The position numbers were made by a program, and so were the translations under genes. From Schizophyllum amplum (Eukaryota > Basidiomycota > Agaricomycetes > Agaricales > Schizophyllaceae), in the NCBI GenBank assembly GCA_007026445.1, contig VDMD01000004.1:186001-250000 (forward strand): a stretch of 64,000 nucleotides of DNA, in the 5' to 3' direction. Every line of letters begins with the position of its first letter. The first letter of the stretch is position 1. Under the pieces are notes generated by a model that worked only from the letters and a program-made list of their open reading frames with translations, searched no databases and was not told the origin of the DNA. Positions 35,916 through 46,146 of the stretch are shown in pieces.

Positions 35916-38231
35916 TCACATCGTCCTCTCCCAAAACCCCGACGACGTGACCACATTGCTCATCCCAAAATCTGCAAACCGCGTATTGTTCTCCACCTCC
36001 GTCCCATACATCGTCCTCATCCCCGGATCGCCCGGCGACAATGGCCCCGTCTCCATCAACTCCTCCAGCGTCGGCATCCCCGCCCCGTCCTTCCTCAGCA
36101 GCTCCGCCGGGTCGAACGACGGCCCCGTCGTGCGCCGCAGCGCCGCGGGCGTACGCAGCGTCGGCCGCGACGGCGACGGCAGGCCGAACATCGAGAACAT
36201 GTCGTGCTGCCGCTGCTGTTCCTGTTGCTGTCCCGACCCACTCCCGCTGCGCTCGGGCTGGCCAAAATACCCGTCCAGCCCATCGTTCCCCGGCGTCGGC
36301 GACTGCGGCGTCTCGGGCATGGGGAAGTAGTGGTTGCCCGCGCTGAACTGCAGCGTGCCGCCAGCTGGGGGCGTAATTCGCTGCCGCGTAGGGAAATCCT
36401 CCGGCGCCAGAAGCGAGAAAGCTTCCCCCATCGCATCCTCCGACGCCTGGGCATCCACGACTCGAGAGACGCGGTGGGCGGCGCGTTCTGGTCCTGCTCC
36501 TCGCTCGGGTAGAGTTCGGGGTCGGGGTCCCTGTAGATGAGAACGGCTGGTGTGCGGCTGCGCGGGGAGGATGATAGAGTCGTCGTTGGGCAGGGGCGGG
36601 TCGTCCTCCGCGGAGCTCTCGTTATCGGGAACGGTCCTTGCGCGCTTCCTGTCCGGAAGGACGATATGGTGGGAGAGCTGCGCCTGCGGTATCTGAGAGG
36701 CCTGACTGGCTTCAACCACCTCAGTAGAGGCACTGGCTGTCGAGTCTCGACGATGTTTGCCCAGCGTTACCGGAGCGTACCCAGGATGGTCGGAAGAAGG
36801 ACCGGGAGCTGGTGAAGGGGCCTGAGGGGCATGTGAGTCCATACGGGCACGTGCACGCCCGGGTGTCGATGAGACATTCTGTTGTTGGGTAATGGCGCGC
36901 TGTGCAGGAAATCTACGAAAGGGTAAATATCTGTGTACTGGTCACTCCACGAGACTTACATAGCTCTGACCGAGCCCGGTGACGCAGAACGCGACGGGCC
37001 AGCAGATGGTTGGGCCCTGGACAGTATAGCGACCTTCTCCTTGAGCTGCTGGATGTCGAAAGCATGCGCGTGTAGTTGCCCGTTATGTGCGACAGATATC
37101 GCTACGTCTCCGCGGACTTTCGTCACTACAGGCTTGAGCTCACTGAGCTGGGATGATAGGGAGGTTATGGCTGTCTGCGCTTGCGCGAGCTGGCCCTTGA
37201 GCGCAGTGACTTCCGCGGTATACATGGAACGAATGGAGAACATCTCGCTCTGCAGGGTCTGCAGTTGTTCTTGCAGCGGTCGTATCTGTACGGCGGTTAG
37301 AGCATGTTCTGGCGATGTCGCGCGTGACGTACTGCAGCAGCGATCGCGGGTTGAGGGTCCATGGGTTGGACAGGTTGTACAGCGTGTTGACCGCTCACGA
37401 ATCTTGTGAGCTCTTGCGAGTTCTGGGAGACCTGAGAAGACAAATTCGCAACTATTGCTGACAGGTCTTGGGCCGAAGGTTGGGCGGGCAACTGCGTCCC
37501 TGGGAGGAGTTCAGATCCCGAACCTTCTGGAAAGACGAGTAAGGCTGACCTGACGGTCCCGCACCATTCGTCATGTCGAAGCGGAAGTCGAAGCTGGACT
37601 GCGGTACAGGCGATTGCTCTACAGAGCCCTCTTCGGGTATGGTCGCCTCCGGCTTGACTGTTCTGCTGGCAGCTTTGCCTCGCTTCGCCATGCTCAAGGA
37701 CTTGGTCACGGCTCTCGCGCCCTTTCCACCAGCAGCAACTGGGCGCCCGACACCCAGTCTTGTCTGCTGCTTGGCTTTGGTTGCGCGAGCGGGCGAGGCG
37801 ACTGCAGCGGGTTCCGGTTGATGATTCTCAACGTTGGATTGCGGCTTGCCATTGTCGACGATGCTTGCGGACCGACTGAGCGCTCGGCTGACGGTACGGC
37901 GGGAAGATGTTCTTTGCAGTGGTGCGGGAGTGGGGGTGGGCGGGGCAGTATACGGAGTCGGAGGTTGGGCATCGGACTCGGCTCCATCCCTGTGAGACAA
38001 TGAACAAAGAATGGCATTGCATTCCGAGGATCAGCGAACCTGTCGTTGAGATTGATGAGAGCAGCAATGAGATCGTGGTTGGATAAATTAGCGCGCAGTT
38101 GGTGTTCCTGGGCGACAACGTCGATCAGTGGCGTGGAAACTGCGGATTGAAAGGCGGCGCACCTTGCAAAGCTTCTGAAGCTCCGGACGCTTCATATCAT
38201 TCAGGATCTGCCTATCGGGTATAGAGGCCAT
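35916..38231 (-). CDS. Unrecognised nuclear-type protein with SAP-like N-terminus
   Basis: Starts MASIPDRQILNDMKRPELQK and, after a short intron, continues EHQLRANLSNHDLIAALIN. This resembles a SAP-like helix-turn-helix, a small DNA- or chromatin-binding fold. It is followed by a basic, Ser/Thr/Pro-rich stretch (TSSRRTVSRALSRS, KSLSMAKRGKAASRTVK), a predicted coiled coil (AEVTALKGQLAQAQTAITSL) and an acidic-to-Gln-rich C-terminal half. Four or more introns. In the last exon the frame reads oddly between 36461 and 36551; another frame there has far better codon use (DPDPELYPSEEQDQNAPP). A 2-base CA loss near 36551 and a G loss near 36461 would compensate each other. No known ortholog recognised. 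Confidence 0.68.
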
Positions 38232-38799
38232 AGCGGCGGCTTGACAAAGGCGTTGGATGGAGTCTTGTTAGAAACAATGGTGGCAGTTCGAGTTCAAGTA
38301 GCGCGAGGCGCGTTGCAACATGACGCGCCCAATCACGTGAGTCTTGCTTATTTCCCACGCGCAACGTCAGTCGATCCCCGGGTTCCGAGGGTTGTGTTGG
38401 TCTGCCAAGGCCAATCGACGCCATGATAGCAAAGCGCCGAATCTATGCAGTCCTACAGAAAGACTTCCTCGCCACAGTCGCAGTGGTCGCTGACTACCCA
38501 ATTTACGCGCTATGGAGAGCCAACTTCAAGTCAAGGTTTGTTCATTGACACTCGTTCTTCATCGACTACTGCCGACCAACTCTCCTCCAACGTTTACATT
38601 TGGATGGCCTGAACGTAAGATTGATCACCATTTTGCTCACCTGACGCAAGAAACCGCCCACCACCGGCGCGCTCAGCGCGACGGGCGGGGGGACAGTCGA
38701 CCCGCGGGCCGTACCTCCGATCCCCATCCCATAAACGCGGGGACGGAGTCTGCCCGGTGTGGGGCACCACTGTAAATCCCCTCTCTGTATACCACCAGT
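38232..38799. other. Divergent intergenic region before flavocytochrome b2 copy 1
   Basis: About 570 bases between the SAP-like gene (minus) and b2 copy 1 (plus); both promoters lie here. A CTCTCTGTATACC stretch precedes the b2 ATG. No gene seen. Confidence 0.5.
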
Positions 38800-40787
38800 A
38801 TGCCCCTTACATTGCAGCAGGTCGCCGAGCACAGCTCGGCCGGGTGCGCATGTCTCCTGCTGTTCTTTCCATCGCTGAGCATGTATACTTCCTAGCTCGT
38901 GTTGGGTCATCATTCAGAACAAGGTCTACGACGTTACGGACTTTCTACAGGTGTGCACTCATCCCCCTCCAGTGCGTCCTGTCTGACGTTTACTAGGAGC
39001 ACCCCGGTGGTCCCGACATCATCCTCAAGTATGCCGGACGCGACGCGACACTTGTCTATGAGCCTATTCATCCCCGAGACGCTCTCGACAAGAATCTGCC
39101 CCAGTCGAAGCACCTCGGTTCGGTAGACGCACAGTCTGCGAATACCCTCAAGAACGCAAAGACGTCAAGGAAGAAGACGAAGGATGAGATCCGCTCGGCG
39201 GAGGCGCACAGGTGGAAGCCACCTCTGTCCCATATCCTCAACCTGCACGACATGGAGGTACGTGTAGCTATACATTTCCAGAAATTCTATAACAGACCCT
39301 CGCAGGAAGTAGCACTCCAAGTGCTCTCGCACAAGGCCCGCACATACTACTCTTCCTCTGCCGACGACGAAATGTGTAATTGCCCCCGCATCGTAACCCG
39401 CACCGAAACCCTACTGATATTCACGCGCAGCATACGCTGCGAACGCTCAAGCCTTCTCCCGCTTCTTCTTCCACGCCCGCGTGATGCGCCCAGTGAGCTA
39501 CTGCGACCCCTCCACCACTATCCTTGGCCACAAATCCTCTCTCCCCATCTTCGTCTCTGGCGCCGGTCTCGCGCGCCTCGGTCACCCAAACGGCGAAGCC
39601 AACATCACGCGCGGGTGCGCCGCGGGCGGCATCATCCAGATGGTCTCCTCCTCGCCATCGCTCTCGTACGCGGAGATCATGGAGGCGGCGGCGCCTGGCC
39701 AGACGCTCTTCTTCCAGCTGTATAAGAACAAGGACGACAAGGTGGCAGAGCAGCGCGTGAGGGAGGTAGAGAGGTTGGGTTACAAGGCGATCTTTTTGAC
39801 GGTGGACGCCGTCGTGCCGAGTAAGCGGGAGCGCGACATTCGGAGCGCGTGGGATCTAGAGGAGGAAGAACGGGATGGGCCGCTTGAGTACATTGAGGAG
39901 CCGCAGGATGAGGCGTCGCATGGATGGGGTGCGGGCGGCGCTCTCGTCCTGAACGATGACAGGGATATGACCTGGGAGAAGGCGAGGCGGGCTATGCTAC
40001 ACCCTTCATGCGTGACTCACTATATGCAGACCATACCTTGGCTGAGAAGCGTGACGAATCTCCCTATCGTCGTCAAAGGTGAACTGTCCGAAGTGCTGCG
40101 AAGAATCATCTGACCACATGTGCAGGCATACAATGCGTAGAAGACGCGCTTCTCGCGGCGGACGCTGGCGTCGATGGCATCTTGCTTCTAATCACGGAGG
40201 TTCGCCACTCTTCTCTCATGAGCTCTTGCCTAACCATATCACAGGGCGGCAACTAGACTATTCTCTTCCGCCCTGGAAGTACTCTACAGGCTGCGCATGA
40301 ATCACCCGGACCTTTCACTCGCATGGAAGTAAATACACCATTTACTGTTGACAACCGATGTGACTCAAATGCGATTCTGCTGCAGTCTACCTCGACGGCG
40401 GCGTGCGCCGAGGCACAGACGTGATCAAAGCTCTGTGTTTGGGCGCCACTGCAGTGGTCTCGGACGCCCATTCCTTTACGCGCAAAGTGTACGAGCATTC
40501 CATCATTTATCATTGTCCTCCTTCCTAAACCCTTCGTACAGGCATACGCCACCGCCGGCGTCCAACGCATCGTCCACCTCCTCGAGAAGGAGATGGTCAC
40601 GGCCATGCGTCTTATGGGTGTTTCGAATGTCAAACAGTTGACGCCAGCGATGGTGAGCCTCTCTGTTGCGCGCATGATATTTTTTGCACGTCTGCACGCA
40701 TCTTTGCTTGTACGCCTGAATCTTCCCGCTGATACGTTGTTGTAGGTGGAGAGAGTGGATTGGCAGCCTGTTCGGGCGAAATTGTAG
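38800..40787 (+). CDS. CYB2: Flavocytochrome b2 (L-lactate dehydrogenase), copy 1, frame-broken
   Basis: FMN-dependent L-lactate:cytochrome c oxidoreductase, normally in the mitochondrial intermembrane space. It starts [15 protein letters not shown], followed by a cytochrome b5 domain with heme ligand HPGG and a second His in YEPIHPRD. Then comes the flavodehydrogenase: [52 protein letters not shown], and the catalytic-His motif NHGGRQLDY near 40190-40260. The gene ends [13 protein letters not shown]. Between 40186 and 40457 five single bases appear missing, at 40186-87, 40268-69, 40313-15, 40329 and 40456-57, breaking the active-site region. Elsewhere the frame is intact. No obvious presequence precedes the b5 domain. 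Either a sequencing artefact or a recent pseudogene. Confidence 0.88.
39982..40029 (+). other. 48-nt in-frame intron or insertion with GC-AG ends
   Basis: Between WEK and TIPWLRS, copy 1 carries 48 nt starting GCGAGG and ending ATGCAG. Copy 2 lacks it. It has no stop, so it could be translated as 16 extra residues. Its GC...AG ends and the precise homology break make a GC-AG intron more likely. Confidence 0.6.
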
Positions 40788-41532
40788 CACGAGAGTCGCG
40801 TGCGGCGATATTGGCGGCCTATGCGTCCACATTGTATAAACAGCCCCAATCTGGAAGCAATAGTCAATGAGAAATGACGGCGTGTCTTACGAATGCTGAA
40901 CGTGAACCATTCGGTGATGGCGGAATGCGTACGTGAGTGGTTCAAGAGCCGCGCCATTGTATCCTCGACCTTCACCTAGACGTGTGCCTCGCGGCGCGCG
41001 CCTGCGAAGGGGTAGTAACCCGCCTCTCTGATAGTATACATCTAGTCTCAACTACTGTGCACAAGTTGCAGCTTGAGACTCACGTCGATGACGGTGTGGG
41101 CTTGCCCCGGGAAGCTTGAGATGCACGACACCCGCCGGGCAACTTTGTCGGCAGTGTTTATATCTTACGCTTGCCTCGACGGATTAGTTGATATGGTCTA
41201 GACATCGGCGCCGACGGAGGCGTAGGTCGACCAGAGGTCGATTTTGGCCAGATGATCCAGGCCACCAACACGACAAGAATTTAAGCACCGTGCCGTGACC
41301 ATCAAGTTCAACAATGACGATCCCGTGATTGGTTCCCGCCACGCGCTCCGGATGCCGACGCATGATGCCGCCGGACCGTGGGCCCGATTCTTAGACGAGG
41401 ACCCCACCATGCGGGGGATGGCGCGGGAACCCCAGCTCTTGCTGTCCTTCTTCTCCGCAACTAACTTTCATAGCCTGGTGGAGGGCGTGATAAGCACAAG
41501 AGGTATCTACCAAGCCGCCTCTCGAACGCACC
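40788..41532. other. Intergenic between the two flavocytochrome b2 genes
   Basis: About 745 bases with the 3' UTR of copy 1 and the promoter of copy 2. An A/T-rich GTTTATATC element lies near 41157, but it is 370 bases from the ATG. No third gene or remnant of a b2 copy seen. Confidence 0.5.
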
Positions 41533-43530
41533 ATGAGCTGGACGCTCAACGAGGTCAGCAAGCACAAGACGTCCGAGTACGTGCCCCGCATCCAGGCGCC
41601 ATCCGCGGGCTAATCATCTCCTGTGTACAGGTCGTGCTGGGTTATCATCAAGAACAAGGTATACGATGTTACCTCGTTCTTGAATGTGGGTCTTCTCCCT
41701 TCCCCCGTCCGCCTAGACGACTGATCGGTAACGACTTGTAGGAACATCCTGGTGGTGCAGCCATCATTCTCAAGTACGCTGGGCGCGATGCAACCGCGGT
41801 GTACGAGCCCATCCACCCCGCGGACGCCCTCGAGAAGCATCTGCCCAAGTCGAAGCATCTCGGCCCGGTCAACACCGAAGCGGCAGGCGCGCTCGAAGCC
41901 GCGGTGCGTAACAGGAAGAAGACCAAGGACGAGGTTCGGATGGAAGAGGCACACAAGTACAAGCCCAAGCTTAGCCATATATTGAGCTTGAGGGATATGG
42001 AGGTGTGTGTTTTCACTTACCTTGTTCAGACGTGGCTCGTTAACTTTCATCCACAGGACGTCGCGAAGAGGGTATTGCCGCATAAAGCGTACGCATACTA
42101 CTCGTCCTCCACGGAGGACACCATCTGTGAATACTTCTTGGAGAATGTGTTGCCCTTCTGCTGACGGACCGTACTAGCAAAGGGTGAGAACGCGCGTGCG
42201 TTCGCTCGGTTCTTCTTCAAGGCCCGCGTAATGCGACCAGTGAATCAATGCGATCCGGCCACAACTATTCTCGGATTCAAGTCATCTATCCCCGTCTTTG
42301 TGAGCGGTGCGGCGATGGCCAAGCTGGCGCACCCCGATGGTAAGAGCATTCCTTGAGGCCCTTGGACGTGTCGCTAACACCGAATGTGCAGGCGAACTCA
42401 ACATTACCCGAGGATGCGCAGCGCAAGGAATAATCCAAATGGTCTCCTCCAATGCCTCCTACTCATACGCCGATATTGCTCAAGCTATGGCACCCGAACA
42501 AACGCTCTTCTTCCAACTATACAAGCACAAGGACGATGCCATCGCCCTCCAGCGGATACGCGAGATCGAGACGCTGGGATACAAAGCAATTTTCCTCACC
42601 GTCGATGCCGTTGTCCCCTCCAAGCGCGAGTTCGACATCCGCGCGCCGTGGTATTTGGAAGACCTGGAGCGAGGCGCGCCGTCCCCGTTTTTGGAGGAGC
42701 AAGCGGACTCCTTGCAGGGCACCTCCTTCGGCACAGCCGGCGGCCTGATCGTCAACGACGACCGGGATATGACGTGGGAGAAGACGATTCCCTGGCTGCG
42801 AAGCGTGACGAAGCTGCCCATTGTCATTAAGGGTGCGCATTGAGCGTCTTTGCGTACTTCATTCTGGCGCTCATATCACTATGCAGGTATACAATGCGTC
42901 GAGGACGCCATACTGGCGGCCAAGGCTGGCGTCGATGGTATCCTCATCTCCAACCACGGTGGCCGTCAGTTAGACTAGTAAATGCACTCTCCCCTGAAGT
43001 TTCATCCTCGATTAACACACCGGTAGCTCTTTCCCTCCTCTAGAAGTCCTCTATCGCCTTCGTAAAGGTCATCCAGAGGTCTTCAAGCACATGGAAGTCT
43101 ACATCGACGGCGGGATCACTCGCGGTACCGGTACGTAACACCTACCTACCGCACTCTTGGCCTGTATCAACGGATTCATCATCGTCTTAGATGTCCTCAA
43201 GGCCATTTGCTTAGGAGCGACCGCCGTGGGTCTCGGCCGGGCATACCTCTATGCGCAGGGGGTGAGTGGGATGGTTGTCTGGCAATTATGTAAGCCCCAT
43301 CCTGACAATTCTCAGGCGTACGGCGTCGGCGGGGTGAAGCGGATCACCCATATCCTGGAAACGGAGATCGTCACTGCGATGCGGCTCATGGGCGCCTCGA
43401 GGATAGAGGATCTGACACCAGAACTGGTGAGTGCAAGTTTGAAGTTACATATCGTCATGGTGAGATGTTCTGACGCGATGTGCAGGTCGAGCGAGTAGAC
43501 TGGCAACCGGAAGTGAAGGCGAGGTTGTAA
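41533..43530 (+). CDS. CYB2: Flavocytochrome b2 (L-lactate dehydrogenase), copy 2, intact
   Basis: Paralogue of the upstream gene, same strand, with no frame break. [16 protein letters not shown] leads into [16 protein letters not shown] and the heme-binding EHPGG. The flavin domain follows: [69 protein letters not shown], the catalytic motif [10 protein letters not shown] near 42950, and [13 protein letters not shown]. Ends [14 protein letters not shown]. About ten introns; several differ from copy 1 (42340-42391 is unique to copy 2). Intron phases after LDY and RGT were fixed by matching the family frame. Expected role: L-lactate oxidation to pyruvate; another 2-hydroxyacid substrate is possible. 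Confidence 0.94.
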
Positions 43531-44215
43531 TGATTTCCAGCAGATTTACTCATAGGCGGCCACTATGTAGCGTTTTGGATTAAGTTACTAATGCGCATGC
43601 CTGTTTTGTTTGTTTGCAGCCCTTCAGTCAACAAAGTACTACAGGGTCTGGCCGACGCTGATCTCGTCCACTTACACGTCTAAACAAGTGAATTTTCAGG
43701 AGATGATTATGGCATTGTTCATTGACTCAATAAAGATGGGAAGAGGAAGAGATGATGTAGGTCGAATTACATTGTGTAGCAACATGGGTATATAGTGGAC
43801 ATTGCTACAGTATCATGAGCTTGAGCAAGAGAAGATGCGATAAGTTGATGATGATGGAACATTGTGGTGGAGAGCAAAATTTGGCGAAATCGATCGACTG
43901 TGCTGGCGAACGAAGTTTGCTAGAAGCCGAACCAAGCCTTGACGTTGCCCAAAATGCTGGCATGCTCCTCGGCCGAGTTGTCCACACAACTGATTCTGCG
44001 CGTAGAAGCCTGGTTTATGTGGACGGACGTGGAGGACTCTGCGTGACTCTCATTTGCGCCGCTCGCAGCTGTCACGCGACTGGATCCAGCGACTGCTCCC
44101 AAGGAGGATATGCTTTGGAGCGCAGACGACGAATGAGACGCAGACGATGAGCAAGACACAGACAGCGAGCGATATGCAGACGGCGAGTGAGACACATCCC
44201 TGCGCCTGATGAGCG
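43531..44215. other. Convergent intergenic region; possible C-terminal extension of next gene
   Basis: About 685 bases between b2 copy 2 and a minus-strand gene. A Ser-rich minus frame (43920-44243, ending VKAWFGF) joins the neighbouring gene smoothly if one base is missing in the AAAA run 44244-44247. In that case the gene ends at 43920. It contains an 18-bp repeat. Confidence 0.4.
44125..44196. repeat. Four tandem 18-bp units
   Basis: Four exact-length, slightly diverged 18-bp units lie head to tail (first 44125-44142, last 44179-44196), each beginning GAC. In the minus Ser-rich frame each unit encodes six residues of SxSxxx type, so length changes would not shift the frame. Confidence 0.85.
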
Positions 44216-45409
44216 CTACAGATGCCGGTAAGCGGCTTGCCACAAAATATCGCTAGAGGACTTGCCCTGCCGAGATGAAGTCCCAAGAGTATCGGGATTG
44301 ATGTACTTGCAAGACCGCTTGCCTTCGACGGATTCAGTCAGGAGCAGTGAGTAGCAGGTGTTGTAATCGACGTACGGGAAGCTTCATCCACGCGCCAATA
44401 CCTTCTGCCATCAGAGCCCAAAAGGCGCGGCTTCTTCGCCGCCGGCTCAAGAGCATCCAGTAGGTTGTCCGGGCGCAGATGCTTAATGATCATCAAGTCC
44501 TCATTCCACTCGTCCATATTGGTATCAAAGCCATAGATCCTGGAGCGCGATCAGCGTCGAACTTGGGATTCTGTCGCACAAAAAAGGCATGCATACTCAC
44601 CTGCGGTCACTGCGCTTACTAAGGTGGTCTACGAGGGGTACGAAAAAGGTCTTGAAGGCAAGGTCGTAGTTCTCTTGATTTCCCAGGCGGACGTTGTGGA
44701 GATAGTCGAGAAAGCTGAACGCGATGCTGTTGCGTTCCTTGACCGAGTCAGACAGCTTGCCTCTTCTCCGCCCCGCGACCCAGTAGTATGCGATAGCGGC
44801 AAGAACTTCAAAGTGAAGAACACGCTCCTCCAGCTTCTGTAGATGTATTCAGTCGTGTCTGTTCGTCAACTGCCAGTTTTTGTGGCACGCACGACTATGT
44901 TAACAGGAACACGATCCCGACAATGCAGCTCGTCGACGTAGCCAGCGAGAGAACGCGACAGATGGCTGAGCCCTCGCATCGGCGCGCATCTCACGTACGC
45001 CTTCCATTGCTCCGCCTGACCATCCTCGACGATGAGCTCGCAGTAGTGGACATTGAAATCCTGGAAGATCTCGGGGACGTTCTCCAGCTTCATGTTCCGG
45101 ATGATCGCAATGGTAGTGGCGGGGGGCATTCTGGACGCAGTGATGGAAGTAAAAGAGACGACTGCGGGCCTGATATCGCGATATTTGTATCCACTCACTC
45201 TTATTGTTCTCTTTTGGGTCGAATGCGGCGAGCAAGTCACGCGTATCATGTGTGGACCATCCTTCGCGCACGGACCAGGAGTGCAGCGCACAGACCAAGT
45301 ATATGCAACTCATTTGAGCACGACCTGGGCACGACAGCACGGCGCTCGCAATGTTGAATGCGATGCTCGAGGCAAGCTCGAGGCGATGTCGGAGCCATCG
45401 CAGATGCAT
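44216..45409 (-). CDS. Unrecognised protein, frame-broken
   Basis: I do not recognise this family, but the coding signal is strong. Exons read MHLRWLRHRLELASSIAFNI to LAAFDPKENNK; then RPAVVSFTSITASRMPPATT to VPVNIV; then KLEERVLHFEVLAAIAYYW to LSKRSD; then IYGFDTNMDEWNEDLMIIKH to WRVDEAS; then PYVDYNTCYSLLLTES. Splice sites near 44890 and 44605-44540 fit well. Two steps need one extra base each: a G at the donor at 45198 (AG-GTGAGT would be perfect) and a C in the run 44376-44378. The protein looks globular and soluble with no signal peptide. The start is the first good in-frame ATG; an upstream exon is possible. Confidence 0.6.
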
Positions 45410-46146
45410 GACACCCTGAAGACGCTTTGTGAGAAGATAAGGTGATCAGAGCTTTACTCACCGGTTGCCAGTCGTGTTAAGTACCCTCGAGGCTCAGCAC
45501 TATACAAACTTCATGTTGTCGTGAGAGCAAGCATTGTTCCATCTTCGAGCCTGACTGGTGAATTCCTAACCAATAACTTGGGCGGGCGTGTAACAGTCCT
45601 GTTCAGTGGATTCGAGTGGTCAGGTCTCGTGCCGCATTCTGTCCCAATACCTGCAGCTGTCCGTAGCGAGCTACGGACAGGTGTGCAACCTATGTTTTTG
45701 CGGTCGACGCGTCTTCGCACCTATGCTGCGCCAGGTAAATAACCAAAGATCCTGTAGCTGAGCATCACATAAGTAATGAATGTCTGGCAAGCGCGTGGTC
45801 CAGAGCCTTGACTGGAGATGGATTGTACTGTGCAGGAGCATTGATTGAAGGAGAGAGCCAATGCGTGACCTGGAACGCAATACATTTTGTCAGCCTCAGC
45901 GTGTATTCAAGCATCCGCATTGATGCCAAAGTAATTCCAGAGCAGAAAGCCGAAGAAAGCGCCGGCGCCAGCAGGGCAGAGGATGGCCGCAGGCAAGAAC
46001 CGTGTGCGACCACGTGACCGTGAATGTTGGAATTCACGTTGTGGACCTTGCCTCTTTGAGCCACTTTCATTCGTTCGGCGTCCTCACGTCCTTGTTCTCT
46101 GTCTTCTATTTTCCACACACTACCCATCTATCTCTTTACGACTGAC
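45410..46146. other. Divergent intergenic region, no gene called
   Basis: About 740 bases between a minus-strand and a plus-strand gene. A hydrophobic minus frame (about 45931-46020, ending NYFGINADA) looks like a membrane helix but lacks an ATG and a splice partner. Nothing else stands out. Confidence 0.45.

Noticed and set aside
40186..40457. Programmed frameshifting in flavocytochrome b2 copy 1
   Set aside because: Five separate shifts with no slippery heptamer or structure, and similar one-base losses in unrelated genes, make missing bases far more likely.
29337..41316. Identical 16-mer (tcaagttcaacaatga) upstream of FunK1 and b2 copy 2
   Set aside because: One such match is expected by chance at about this level in 64 kb, and the flanks do not align.
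45931..46020. Hydrophobic minus frame ending NYFGINADA
   Set aside because: It looks like a membrane helix, but there is a stop just upstream, no ATG, and no convincing 5' exon before the divergent LIM gene.
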